Notes under the pieces: generated by a model
Seen by the model: only the letters and a program-made list of their open reading frames with translations
The model's database searches: none
Told to the model about the DNA's origin: nothing
Assembly: GCF_003606265.1 (NCBI RefSeq)
Contig: NZ_CP023671.1
Span: forward strand, 2,914,001-2,978,000
DNA length: 64,000 bases
Source of the DNA: Clostridium septicum
GTDB taxonomy: Bacteria; Bacillota; Clostridia; Clostridiales; Clostridiaceae
Reading direction: 5' to 3'
Made by a program: the position numbers and the translations under genes
Shown here: positions 18,114 to 26,866 of the stretch, in pieces
How positions within the stretch are numbered: position 1 is the stretch's first letter
Layout: the number at the start of each line of letters is the position of its first letter

Positions 18114-19022
18114 GTGGCAGTTTCAGTTGAGAAGTTAATAAATGATTTTGATTTAGAGGTTTTAGTAGAAGGTCAACCGGATACAATGATATCTGTAAGT
18201 GATATTAATAGACCAGGTTTACAATTAGCTGGTTTTTATAACTATTTTGCTTCAGAAAGAATTCAAGTGATTGGTAAAGCAGAATGGAGTTTTTTAGATG
18301 ACATGGCAGTAGAGCTTAGAAGAAAAAGGGTAGAAAAATATTTTAGCTTTAACATAAAGTGTCTAATAATAACAAGAGACCTTGAACCACACAAGGAATT
18401 ACTTAGAGCAGCGAAAAAAAATAAGATATGGTTACTTAGAAGTAATTTGGTAACAACTAAATTTATGAGTAAACTTACTATATATTTAGCAGATAAACTA
18501 GCACCAGAAACTAGATTACATGGAGTTTTGGTTGACGTATATGGAATAGGGATACTTATTACAGGTGAAAGTGGTATAGGCAAAAGTGAAACTGCATTAG
18601 AACTTATTAAAAGAGGTCATAGATTAGTAACAGATGATGCAGTAGATATAAAAGAAATAGATGGGGAGCTTATAGGTACATCCCCTAGAATAACAATAGG
18701 AATGTTAGAAGTTAGAGGAATAGGGATAATAGATATTTCTGCTTTATATGGTGTAAGTTCTGTTCTTCAACAAAAAGATATAAAGCTAGTTATGCATTTT
18801 GAACATTGGAAAGATGATGGAGACTATGATAGACTTGGTTTAAATAATGAGCATCAAGATATATTAGGAGTTAAGGTTAGAAGGTTAAGAATACCTGTTA
18901 GACCTGGGAGAAATATAGCTGTTATTATAGAGGCAGCTGCAGTAAATTATAGATATTATCGTATGTCTGATGTTACTCCAGTAGATATTATTGAAAGTAG
19001 AATGGATAAAGTTTTAGAATAA
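18114..19022 (+). CDS. hprK: HPr kinase/phosphorylase
   Basis: 302 aa, GTG start behind AAGGGTGATGAG. The N-terminal domain (about 1-130) is followed by the catalytic domain with P-loop GESGIGKSETA near 152 and the HprK signature LEVRGIGIIDISALYG near 200. The enzyme phosphorylates and dephosphorylates Ser46 of HPr, controlling carbon catabolite repression and PTS uptake in the cytoplasm. The length is normal, and DUF896 precedes it in the same operon. Confidence 0.95.
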   Translation: MAVSVEKLINDFDLEVLVEGQPDTMISVSDINRPGLQLAGFYNYFASERIQVIGKAEWSFLDDMAVELRRKRVEKYFSFNIKCLIITRDLEPHKELLRAAKKNKIWLLRSNLVTTKFMSKLTIYLADKLAPETRLHGVLVDVYGIGILITGESGIGKSETALELIKRGHRLVTDDAVDIKEIDGELIGTSPRITIGMLEVRGIGIIDISALYGVSSVLQQKDIKLVMHFEHWKDDGDYDRLGLNNEHQDILGVKVRRLRIPVRPGRNIAVIIEAAAVNYRYYRMSDVTPVDIIESRMDKVLE

Positions 19023-19057
19023 AAAATATATTTAGATTAGAATAGGAGGATTTAAAA

Positions 19058-20449
19058 ATGAGTGAAAAGCTAAAAAGTAAAAGTGCTTGGTTAAAGTACA
19101 ATAATAAAGATAAAGAAGAAATTTTTCATTTTTGTAATGGATATATAGACTATATGTCTGTATGTAAAACAGAAAGAGAATGTGTTCTTACAGCTATAGA
19201 TATGGTTCAAGCTATGGGTTATAGAGATCTAGAAGAAATAATAGAAAATGGAGAAGATTTAAAAGCTGGTGATAAGGTTTTTATAAATAATAAAGACAAA
19301 ATGTTAGCATTATTTCTTATTGGAAAAGAGCCTATTGAAAAGGGAATGAGAATTTTAGGAGCACATGTTGATTCTCCAAGATTAGATTTAAAACAAAATC
19401 CATTATATGAGGATGGAGAACTTGCTATGATGGATACTCATTATTATGGTGGTGTTAAAAAATATCAGTGGGTTACACTTCCACTTGCAATACATGGAGT
19501 AGTAGTTAAAAAAGATGGAACTAAAATAGATGTTGTTATAGGTGAAGACGATAAAGATCCAGTAATAGGAGTTTCAGATCTTCTTATACATCTTGCAGGA
19601 GATCAACTTCAAAAGAAGGGGTCTAATGTTATAGAAGGTGAAGATTTAAATATATTAGTAGGTAATATGCCATTAGAGGGTGAAAAAAAAGATGCTGTTA
19701 AAGCAAATATTTTAAAGCTTCTTAAAGAAAAATATGATTTTGAAGAAGAAGACTTTCTATCAGCCGAACTAGAAGTAGTACCAGCAGGGAAAGCTAGAGA
19801 ATTTGGTTTAGACAGAAGTATGGTTATGGCATATGGTCAAGATGATAGAATTTGTGCTTATACTTCATTAATGGCTTTATTAGAAGTTGATGATGTAGAT
19901 TATACATCAGTAGTTTTATTAGTTGATAAAGAAGAAGTTGGAAGCAATGGAGCTACTGGTATGCATTCAAAATTCTTTGAAAATGTTGTTGCAGAAGTAA
20001 TGGATAGAACTGGAGATTATTCAGAACTTAAGCTTAGAAGAGCACTTGCAAATTCAAAAATGCTTTCAGCAGATGTAACAGCTGCATATGATCCTAATTA
20101 TCCTTCAGTTTTAGAAAAGAAAAATTCTTCTTATTTCGGAAGGGGATTAGTATTTAGTAAATACACAGGAGCAAGAGGTAAAAGTGGATGTAATGATGCA
20201 AATGCAGAATTTATGGCATGGCTTAGAAATGTTATGGATAGTAACAACGTATCATTCCAAACAGCAGAACTTGGAAAAGTTGATCAAGGTGGTGGCGGAA
20301 CTATAGCTTATATATTAGCTGAGTATAATATGGAAGTTATAGATTGTGGAGTTGCTCTACAAAATATGCACGCTCCTTGGGAAGTATCAAGTAAAGTAGA
20401 TATATTTGAAACTAAAAATGGATATAAAGCTTTTTTAGAAGCTAAATAG
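19058..20449 (+). CDS. M18 family aminopeptidase
   Basis: 463 aa. M18 metal and active-site motifs are visible: GAHVDSPRLDLK, DDRICAYTSLMA, DKEEVGSNGATG (metal-binding Glu pair), SADVTAAYDPNYP and a late NMHAPWEVSSKVD with the final His ligand. The family comprises dinuclear zinc, cytosolic exopeptidases of about 460 aa in clostridia. TAGGAGGA precedes the ATG. Separated from hprK by 35 bp with no terminator, so read-through is possible. Confidence 0.93.
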   Translation: MSEKLKSKSAWLKYNNKDKEEIFHFCNGYIDYMSVCKTERECVLTAIDMVQAMGYRDLEEIIENGEDLKAGDKVFINNKDKMLALFLIGKEPIEKGMRILGAHVDSPRLDLKQNPLYEDGELAMMDTHYYGGVKKYQWVTLPLAIHGVVVKKDGTKIDVVIGEDDKDPVIGVSDLLIHLAGDQLQKKGSNVIEGEDLNILVGNMPLEGEKKDAVKANILKLLKEKYDFEEEDFLSAELEVVPAGKAREFGLDRSMVMAYGQDDRICAYTSLMALLEVDDVDYTSVVLLVDKEEVGSNGATGMHSKFFENVVAEVMDRTGDYSELKLRRALANSKMLSADVTAAYDPNYPSVLEKKNSSYFGRGLVFSKYTGARGKSGCNDANAEFMAWLRNVMDSNNVSFQTAELGKVDQGGGGTIAYILAEYNMEVIDCGVALQNMHAPWEVSSKVDIFETKNGYKAFLEAK

Positions 20450-20455
20450 AAAAAT

Positions 20456-20533
20456 AAAAATCTCCTAATTTTCACAGATGGTATTTAATGAGAGTATTAT
20501 ATTATATAACCATAAGAAAAAGGGGGATTTTTT
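20456..20533 (+). promoter_or_regulatory. Terminator-like hairpin enclosing the holin promoter and sharing its RBS
   Basis: AAAAATCTCCT (20456-20466) can pair with AGGGGATTTTT in 20521-20531; only one T-G wobble is needed. The 3' arm is followed by more Ts, and its GGGGG is the ribosome binding site of the holin gene. The 54-nt loop contains a plausible promoter, TTCACA (20471) and TATTAT (20495). Read-through RNA from the aminopeptidase gene would form the hairpin, whereas RNA started in the loop lacks the 5' arm. The regulatory reading is inference. Confidence 0.45.
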
Positions 20534-20536
20534 ATT

Positions 20537-20806
20537 ATGAAAAATTTCGACTGGTCAAGATTTAAAAACTATGGGTTATGGGTATCTATAATATCTTTAA
20601 TACCACTAATATTAAATGCTTTTGGAGTTAAGGTTGTAGCACCTGAATATCAAACTGCTACTAATGCTATTTTATCTATTTTAGTTGCTTTAGGTATAGT
20701 TAATAATCCAACAACTTGTAATAAATGGTTTAAAGATGATGGTGTTATAAAAGAACCAGAACCAAAAGCTATAGATGGAAATAAAGAAGAAAAAATTCGA
20801 AAATAA
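20537..20806 (+). CDS. Holin of the phage phiLC3 type
   Basis: 89 aa. Two hydrophobic segments (about 12-30 and 40-58) flank a short loop, and the pattern NYGLWVSIISLIPLILNAFGV with AILSILVALGIVNNPTTC is typical of phiLC3-type holins. A charged C-terminal tail (KEPEPKAIDGNKEEK) follows. Such proteins open pores in the cytoplasmic membrane for endolysin release. No other phage gene or endolysin is adjacent, so this is a stand-alone, domesticated or relict holin. Confidence 0.8.
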   Translation: MKNFDWSRFKNYGLWVSIISLIPLILNAFGVKVVAPEYQTATNAILSILVALGIVNNPTTCNKWFKDDGVIKEPEPKAIDGNKEEKIRK

Positions 20807-20822
20807 ATTTTATTAAATAAAA

Positions 20823-20846
20823 AAATGAGGAGTAAAATCCTCATTT
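20823..20846. terminator. Bidirectional intrinsic terminator
   Basis: AAATGAGGA / TCCTCATTT with a 6-nt loop between convergent genes; A- and T-tracts on both sides. Confidence 0.85.
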
Positions 20847-20848
20847 CT

Positions 20849-21676
20849 TTATTTTAACCAATTCATGTATTTATCAACATCAATATCATCAGGGAAAGGA
20901 ATTTCTCCAACAGTTCCATGGCTACAGTCATTTGGTATACCATGACAGTCAGAGCCGCAAGAAACTAATAAATTTAATTCTTCTGCAAGATGTAAAAATT
21001 CTTTAGTTTTTTTAGATTTATTTCTAAAATATATTGCTTCTAAGCCATCAAAACCTAATTTAAGTAATTCCTTTATAGGTGTATGTTTTACTAATACAGG
21101 GTGAGCTAAAAACACTAAAGCATTATATTTTTTTAATAGTTTAATCCCTTCTTCTGTAGTGATTTTTGCAGATGGAACATATGCAGGGCAGTTATCACCT
21201 AAAATATTTTTAAATATATATTCATGATCATGAGGATAGCCAGCTTCTATTATTGCTTTGGCAATATGGGGCCTTGCAATTGTGTCTTTTCCGTTTTTTA
21301 AGACATTATTAATATCTATTTCTATATTATTATATTTTTTTAATCTCTCTACTATTTCATAAGCTCTTTTTATCCTTTTTTCTTTTAAAGATTCTAGAAA
21401 GCCTTTAAGTTCTGGATTTTTATAATCGTCACCTTTAAAAAATCCTAAAACATGTATAGACTCATGATTAAATTCAGTAGATAATTCTATTCCAGGAATA
21501 AAGTTAATATTAAGTTTTTTAGCTTCTAAAAGGGCATCATTTATACCAGAGAGTGTATCGTGATCAGTTAATGCCAAATATTCGACTCCATTTTCTTTGG
21601 CTAATTTAACAACATCTCTAGGTGAATATCTTCCATCTGAAGATGTTGAATGGGTATGTAGGTCATATTTTATCAT
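20849..21676 (-). CDS. PHP-domain phosphoesterase (YciV/TrpH-like)
   Basis: 275 aa. PHP metal-binding motifs: DLHTHSTSSDG at the N-terminus, ALTDHDTLSG, PGIELSTEF, IARPHIAKA, FLAHPVLV and SCGSDCHG. Related proteins hydrolyse 3',5'-nucleoside bisphosphates such as pAp, or RNA 5' ends. The ATG at 21676 follows AGGGAG and is preferred to the upstream ATG at 21697. Divergent from the folate operon. The exact substrate is inferred from the family. Confidence 0.88.
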   Translation of the reverse strand: MIKYDLHTHSTSSDGRYSPRDVVKLAKENGVEYLALTDHDTLSGINDALLEAKKLNINFIPGIELSTEFNHESIHVLGFFKGDDYKNPELKGFLESLKEKRIKRAYEIVERLKKYNNIEIDINNVLKNGKDTIARPHIAKAIIEAGYPHDHEYIFKNILGDNCPAYVPSAKITTEEGIKLLKKYNALVFLAHPVLVKHTPIKELLKLGFDGLEAIYFRNKSKKTKEFLHLAEELNLLVSCGSDCHGIPNDCSHGTVGEIPFPDDIDVDKYMNWLK

Positions 21677-21826
21677 TAGAAAATCTCCCTTCAACATTAT
21701 ATTTATTTTGTTAATTATATATATGAACTTTAAATTTTAATTTGTTATGATATAATTTATTCAATAAATTTATTTTAACATAATATTGTAAGTATTTAAA
21801 ATCATTATATATTAAGGAGGAAACCT

Positions 21827-22417
21827 ATGTTATTAATGCTTGATAATTATGACTCCTTTGTATTTAACCTTGTAAGGTACATAGAAGAATTAGGAGAAGA
21901 AGTAATAATTTATAGAAACAACAAAATAACAATTGAAGAAATAGAGAAATTAAAAGTTAATGGAATTATAATATCACCTGGACCTAAATCCCCTAAAGAA
22001 GCAGGAAGAAGCTTAGAAATAATAGATTATTTTAAAGGTAAAATTCCTATACTTGGAATATGTCTTGGGCATCAATGTATAGGTGATTATTTTGGAGGAG
22101 ATATAATAAAAGGAAAAGAACCTGTTCATGGGAAAATGAGCATGGTGACACACAGTAATAGTGGGATTTTTAAAGGGATTAAAAATCCACTTAGAGTTAC
22201 ACGATATCATTCGTTAATATTAGATAAAAATACTTTACCTAATGAGTTAGAAGTAAGCTGTGAAACAGATGATGGGATAATTATGGGAGTAAATCATAAA
22301 AATTATCCTATATTTGGAGTACAGTTCCATCCTGAAGCTGAAATGACAGAGGAAGGACATAATCTTTTAAATAATTTTTTAAATATTACAAGAGAGTTTA
22401 AAGGGGAGAGTTTTTAA
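21827..22417 (+). CDS. pabA: Aminodeoxychorismate synthase glutamine amidotransferase
   Basis: 196 aa, class I glutamine amidotransferase: nucleophile GICLGHQC, oxyanion region SPGPKSPKEAG and catalytic GVQFHPEAEM. It feeds ammonia to PabB for 4-amino-4-deoxychorismate, the precursor of p-aminobenzoate. First gene of the folate operon; AAGGAGG precedes the ATG. PabA-type proteins can also serve anthranilate synthase; position in this operon favours the folate role. Confidence 0.92.
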   Translation: MLLMLDNYDSFVFNLVRYIEELGEEVIIYRNNKITIEEIEKLKVNGIIISPGPKSPKEAGRSLEIIDYFKGKIPILGICLGHQCIGDYFGGDIIKGKEPVHGKMSMVTHSNSGIFKGIKNPLRVTRYHSLILDKNTLPNELEVSCETDDGIIMGVNHKNYPIFGVQFHPEAEMTEEGHNLLNNFLNITREFKGESF

Positions 22418-23773
22418 TTGGATTTAAATATACGTGAAATAGTAACATCATTAAATCCTTTAGAGGTTTATAATATATTTAAAGATAAGAAAAATAGTAT
22501 ACTATTAGATTCATCAAAAGATGATAGACTTTTATCAAAATTTTCATTTATAGGAATTAATGAATTTTTAAAATTTGAATCAAAAGGAAATAAAGCTTTT
22601 ATAAATGATAAGGAGATTACAGGGAATCCTTTTAATATACTAGAAAGTCTAATAAGTAAGTATAGAATAGTTGAGGATAAGTATGATGAAATACCTTTTT
22701 TATCGGGTTGTATAGGATATATTTCTTATGATACATGTAGAATACTAGAAGATTTACCTAATACATCAAAGGAAGATTTTATAATTCCTGATATGAGGTT
22801 TTCCTTTTATGATAATTTAATAATTTTTGATTTAATAAATAATAAGAAGTATATAACATCTTTAGGAGTAGTTAAAAATAGTGAAAAATCCTTAGATGAA
22901 ATAGAATGTAAAATAAAATTAGGAGTTAGATTAAACGAAGAGGATATAGAGGGAAAAAATAAGAATTTTAACTCTAATTTTACAAAGAAAGAATATAAAA
23001 ATGCTATATCAAAACTTAAGGATTATATAATTAGTGGAGATGTATATATTGCTAATATGACACAAAGGTTTTTTTGTGATTGTAACGATGATGCCTTTAA
23101 AATTTATAAGAGGTTAAGAAGTATAAATAAGGCTCCGTTTTCTGCATTTATGAATTATGATGATTTTCAAGTTATTAGTTCATCTCCAGAAAGATTTATT
23201 CAAGTTAAAGATAGAAAGGTTCATACTAGGCCTATAAAAGGTACTAGACCTAGGGGAAATACTAAAGAAGAAGATTATAAAAATAGTCAAGAATTATTAA
23301 ATAGTGAAAAAGATAAAGCAGAACTTTTAATGGTTGTAGATTTAGAGAGAAATGATTTAAGCAAAGTTTGTAAAAATCATTCAGTAAAAGTTACTGAATT
23401 GTTTAAATTAGAAGAATATGCAACAGTATTTCATTTAGTTTCAACAGTAGAAGGTGAATTAAAGGAAGAAGTATCAGCAGTTGAATGCATTAGAGAATGC
23501 TTCCCTGGGGGATCAATAACAGGGACACCTAAAATAAGAGCTATGGAAATAATTGAAGAGCTAGAAGGGGTAAAAAGAAATCTTTATACAGGCTCTATTG
23601 GCTATTTTGATTTAAGAGGAAATTCAGATTTTAATATAGTAATAAGGACTATTGTTAAAAAAGAAAACAAAGCTTATTTTGGTGTTGGCGGAGGAATAAC
23701 TTATGATTCTATAGAAGAAGATGAGTATAATGAAACTTTAGATAAGGCTAAAGCGTTAATGAGGGTATTATAA
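22418..23773 (+). CDS. pabB: Aminodeoxychorismate synthase component I
   Basis: 451 aa, TTG start that follows the pabA stop directly, with AAAGGGGAGAG about 10 nt upstream. Chorismate-binding domain motifs: STRPIKGT-like (HTRPIKGTRPRG), LMVVDLERNDLSKVC, FPGGSITGTPKIRAMEII and a final GGGITYDSIEEDEY. It aminates chorismate with PabA-derived ammonia. The Lys in PIKGT is typical of PabB rather than TrpE. Translational coupling to pabA and pabC is likely. Confidence 0.92.
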   Translation: MDLNIREIVTSLNPLEVYNIFKDKKNSILLDSSKDDRLLSKFSFIGINEFLKFESKGNKAFINDKEITGNPFNILESLISKYRIVEDKYDEIPFLSGCIGYISYDTCRILEDLPNTSKEDFIIPDMRFSFYDNLIIFDLINNKKYITSLGVVKNSEKSLDEIECKIKLGVRLNEEDIEGKNKNFNSNFTKKEYKNAISKLKDYIISGDVYIANMTQRFFCDCNDDAFKIYKRLRSINKAPFSAFMNYDDFQVISSSPERFIQVKDRKVHTRPIKGTRPRGNTKEEDYKNSQELLNSEKDKAELLMVVDLERNDLSKVCKNHSVKVTELFKLEEYATVFHLVSTVEGELKEEVSAVECIRECFPGGSITGTPKIRAMEIIEELEGVKRNLYTGSIGYFDLRGNSDFNIVIRTIVKKENKAYFGVGGGITYDSIEEDEYNETLDKAKALMRVL

Positions 23774-24528
23774 TGAGAAATATTATATATAATGATGAGA
23801 AAATTATTTTAGATGAAGGAATTTTCTTTGGAAGAGGTGTATTTGAAACAATTTTAATTAAGGAAAAACCAATATTTTTAAAGGAACATATATGTAGGTT
23901 AAATAGAGGAATAGAGCTATTAGAGTTAGGAGATAAGATTAAAGAAGATTTTTTAGATAAAGAAATAGAGAAATTACATTTAAGAAATAAAGTATTGAAG
24001 GTTTTAGTTTCTCCTAAAAATATAATTTTAACAGAAAGGGATATACCTTATTCAAAGGAAGATTATAAAAATGGTTTTAAATTAAAGATTTCAAAGGTTA
24101 TTAGAAATTCAACTTCTCCTTTAGTTTATATAAAGTCTATAAGTTATATGGATAATTTATTAGAAAATAAAAAAGCTAAAAAAGAAGGATATAATGAGGT
24201 TATATTTTTAAACGAAAAAGGATATTTAACTGAAGGAAGTACATCAAATATATTTCTTGTTAAAGATAATAAATTATATACACCTAAAATAGAATCTGGA
24301 CTTTTAAATGGAATTATAAGAGAATATATTTTAAAAAATACTAATTGTGAAGAAGTGAAGTTAACATTAAATGATTTAATAAATTCAGATGAGGTATTTA
24401 TAACTAATAGCTTATTAGGTATAATGAAAGTTATTAGTATTGAAGATAAAATATTTAGAGAACATAAATTTACTGATAGCATAAATAGAAAATATCTAGT
24501 GGATATAGAAAAACTAGGAGGGGCATAA
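23773..24528 (+). CDS. pabC: 4-amino-4-deoxychorismate lyase
   Basis: 251 aa, PLP fold-type IV aminotransferase family. Motifs are [12 protein letters not shown] at the N-terminus, the PLP lysine in [31 protein letters not shown] and a phosphate-binding ITNSLLGIM. It releases pyruvate from aminodeoxychorismate to give p-aminobenzoate. Its ATG overlaps the pabB stop (TAATG), and its own stop overlaps folE the same way. D-amino-acid or branched-chain aminotransferases share the fold; the operon decides. Confidence 0.9.
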   Translation: MRNIIYNDEKIILDEGIFFGRGVFETILIKEKPIFLKEHICRLNRGIELLELGDKIKEDFLDKEIEKLHLRNKVLKVLVSPKNIILTERDIPYSKEDYKNGFKLKISKVIRNSTSPLVYIKSISYMDNLLENKKAKKEGYNEVIFLNEKGYLTEGSTSNIFLVKDNKLYTPKIESGLLNGIIREYILKNTNCEEVKLTLNDLINSDEVFITNSLLGIMKVISIEDKIFREHKFTDSINRKYLVDIEKLGGA

Positions 24529-25082
24529 TGATAGATAAAGAGAAAATTAAAACTGGGGTAAAGTTAATACTAGAGGCAATTGGAGAAGATGTAAACAGAG
24601 AAGGGTTAATAGAAACACCTGATAGAATAGCAAGAATGTATGAAGAAATTTTTTCAGGTATTGGACAAACGGCAGAAGATGCATTATCAAAGACATTTAA
24701 AGTAGAAAATAATGATTTGGTTATAGAAAAAGATATAACTTTCTTTTCTATGTGTGAACACCATTTAGTACCTTTTTATGGGAAGGCTCATATAGCATAT
24801 ATACCAAATGAAAGAGTTGCAGGATTGTCTAAATTAGCAAGATGTGTTGAGGTTTATGCTAAAAAGCCACAACTTCAAGAAAAGTTAACGTCAGAAGTGG
24901 CAGATGCTTTAATGGAGTATTTAGGAGCAGAAGGTGTAATGGTAGTTATAGAAGCTGAGCATATGTGTATGACTATGAGAGGAGTTAGAAAGCCTGGAAC
25001 TAAGACTGTAACTACAACTTATAGAGGCAGATTTAAAGAAGATTATGAATTAAGAAAAGAGGTTCTTTCTTTAATAAAATAG
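24528..25082 (+). CDS. folE: GTP cyclohydrolase I
   Basis: 184 aa, FolE1 type. Zinc and substrate motifs: [20 protein letters not shown] (Cys and His ligands), the second zinc Cys in [13 protein letters not shown], and [10 protein letters not shown] at the C-terminus. It converts GTP to 7,8-dihydroneopterin triphosphate, the first pterin step. Overlaps pabC by TAATG. Confidence 0.95.
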   Translation: MIDKEKIKTGVKLILEAIGEDVNREGLIETPDRIARMYEEIFSGIGQTAEDALSKTFKVENNDLVIEKDITFFSMCEHHLVPFYGKAHIAYIPNERVAGLSKLARCVEVYAKKPQLQEKLTSEVADALMEYLGAEGVMVVIEAEHMCMTMRGVRKPGTKTVTTTYRGRFKEDYELRKEVLSLIK

Positions 25083-25096
25083 AGGTGAAAGCTTTT

Positions 25097-25570
25097 TTGA
25101 ATAGATTAAATGATATATTAAATAGTGTTGAATATAAAGAATACATAAAGAAAATAGAGTTTTATGAAAAAGATAGAGAGTTTTGTAGGCATGATTTTAA
25201 TCATTTTACTGATTTAGCAAGAATTGCTTATATAAGAGTTTTAGAAAATAGGTTACCTTATGATAAAGAAATAGTTTATACTATTGCATTTTTACATGAT
25301 ATAGGTAGAGTTTTAGAATATGAAAAAAATATACCACACCATAAAGGAAGCGTAATAATAGCTAGAGAATTGCTTTTAAAAAGTAACTTTTCTAGTTTAG
25401 AAATTAAGCTTATTTTAGATTGTATTGAAAATCATAGAGAGGGTGGCGAACTTGACCTTGCAAAAATAATTTATGAAAGTGACAAGCTATCTAGAAATTG
25501 TTTTTCTTGCAAAGCAATTAACAAATGTTACTGGGATGAAGAGAAAAAGAATAAATTTATAAGGTACTAG
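25097..25570 (+). CDS. HD-domain phosphohydrolase in the folate operon
   Basis: 157 aa from the TTG at 25097, which is well spaced from AGAGGTG (25081-25087); a GTG at 25085 is possible but lacks an upstream site. HD motifs: CRHDFNHFTDLARIAY, then FLHDIGRVLEY, PHHKGSVIIA and ENHREGG, followed by a Cys cluster (CFSCKAINKC). HD proteins are metal-dependent phosphohydrolases. Sitting between folE and folP, it is a candidate for removing phosphate from dihydroneopterin triphosphate, a step without a universal enzyme; this is inference. The stop codon TAG is completed by the first base of the IS6-like element. Confidence 0.8.
   Translation: MNRLNDILNSVEYKEYIKKIEFYEKDREFCRHDFNHFTDLARIAYIRVLENRLPYDKEIVYTIAFLHDIGRVLEYEKNIPHHKGSVIIARELLLKSNFSSLEIKLILDCIENHREGGELDLAKIIYESDKLSRNCFSCKAINKCYWDEEKKNKFIRY
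25562..25569. repeat. Left 8-bp target duplication of the IS6-like element
   Basis: AGGTACTA here and again at 26844-26851, flanking the IS. Eight-bp duplications are typical of the IS6 family. Confidence 0.85.
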
Positions 25571-26843
25571 AATCTGTTAAGTTGATATGAAAAAATAGCT
25601 TGATTTTTCATAGAATTGCTCGCTCTTTGAAAATTATATAAGTTTGAATATTTTATTGTATGGAAAATAAACCAGCAATAAAATTGATTTTTGCAGGTTA
25701 AATAAAGGTATTAAATTTAATTAAGATGCTGAAAACCAAGAGTTTTTAGCAAAGCTATCGCTGGCGAAGCCGGCAACTTCTGCTGGAGTACAGTTATTTA
25801 ATGATCCATGTGGTCTAATAAAGTTATAGTGAAAGATAAATAAATATATAAGGTTATTAGCTTTTTGAAAAGAGTTGAATCCTTTCTTGGTTTTATACCA
25901 GGCTTTAAATGTTTTATTAAATGATTCAATTAAATTATTATTTGTATCACTAGACATTGGAGCTACAGGAATATGAGTTGTATTGGGCAATAGCGTAGCC
26001 ACGGCTTCATTATATGAAGGTAATCTATCAGTTATAAAATTAGCTGGTTCACCAAATTTTTTAGCTTCATTTACCAATGTGTATGCTGAATCAGAACTTC
26101 TAGATTTAGTTAAATGAAATGCTAAAATAAATCTAGTTTCTGAATCAATAGCTAACCAAAGGTAGTATCTTTCACCATTAATAAATACTACTGTTTCATC
26201 AGCGTGCCAATCGTCAGATTGTAAGTTTAAACTAGCTTTAAATTTATCAGCCTTTTGTTTAAAGAAAGGTGCAAATTTATTAGTCCAACTTGCTATAGTA
26301 ACATGGGATACCTTAATACCAGCGTTAATCATCAAGAATTGAGAAATGGCTCTTGTTGATGAATTATTTAAAAAATATAGTGTTAATGCAGTTAGTATTA
26401 CATGTAGCGGAAAACGCATTCCTTTCATTGAAAGGGAACCACTAACTAATTCACTAGAAGCTGTATCAATATTGGTGGTGTGATGTTTTACTATTATGTG
26501 ATTACACTTCTTGTTATTGCACTTATAGCGATTGTAATGTTTATATGCATGATGTAAGTAAGTTCCCTTACCGCATCTAGGACATTTAGGATTATTTAGT
26601 TTAGGACGTCCGTCACCGTCGCCTAGGACGAATTGGCGCTTACACTGCTTACATTGATACTTTTGTTTAGCCTGCTTATTCATACCAAACTTATATAGTT
26701 TATCAGAATTATAGCGTGGGCATTTTATATTAGTTTTGCTCATTGTTCTTCTCTCCTTTTCGAAGGGGGTATTATTTAGTCTTGCAAACCTATTGTATTT
26801 CCTTGGGTTGAGAAGAGCAATGTTCATATAACTTAACAGATCG
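25570..26843. mobile_element. IS6-like insertion sequence (1274 bp)
   Basis: Terminal inverted repeats: the left end reads GAATCTGTTAAGTT then GATATGAA, and the complement of the right end reads CGATCTGTTAAGTT then ATATGAA. An 8-bp duplication AGGTACTA flanks it. One intact transposase gene runs on the minus strand, opposite to the operon. Family assignment rests on the DDE domain and duplication length. Confidence 0.88.
25721..26743 (-). CDS. IS6/IS240-type DDE transposase with N-terminal zinc ribbons
   Basis: 340 aa from the ATG at 26743 (AAAGGAG upstream); the frame stays open to 26827 without a better site. Two zinc-ribbon-like segments open the protein: KYQCKQCKRQF and PKCPRCGKG with YKCNNKKCN. 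The DDE core has DDWHADETVVFINGERYYLW (first Asp and Glu-Thr), FITDRLPSYNEA (second Asp) and NNLIESFNKTFKAW (Glu), ending with HYNFIRPHGSL. The gene appears intact, so the element may still move. Zinc ribbons in front of an IS240-like core are less common than the plain short IS6 form. Confidence 0.9.
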   Translation of the reverse strand: MSKTNIKCPRYNSDKLYKFGMNKQAKQKYQCKQCKRQFVLGDGDGRPKLNNPKCPRCGKGTYLHHAYKHYNRYKCNNKKCNHIIVKHHTTNIDTASSELVSGSLSMKGMRFPLHVILTALTLYFLNNSSTRAISQFLMINAGIKVSHVTIASWTNKFAPFFKQKADKFKASLNLQSDDWHADETVVFINGERYYLWLAIDSETRFILAFHLTKSRSSDSAYTLVNEAKKFGEPANFITDRLPSYNEAVATLLPNTTHIPVAPMSSDTNNNLIESFNKTFKAWYKTKKGFNSFQKANNLIYLFIFHYNFIRPHGSLNNCTPAEVAGFASDSFAKNSWFSAS

Positions 26844-26851
26844 AGGTACTA
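26844..26851. repeat. Right 8-bp target duplication of the IS6-like element
   Basis: AGGTACTA, second copy, 15 bp before the folP start codon; the folP ribosome binding site (ATAGGGGG) is intact behind it. Confidence 0.85.
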
Positions 26852-26866
26852 AGATAGGGGGATTTT

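Noticed and set aside
25085..25096. GTG start for the HD-domain gene
   Set aside because: AGAGGTG overlaps this codon; the TTG at 25097 is correctly spaced behind it.
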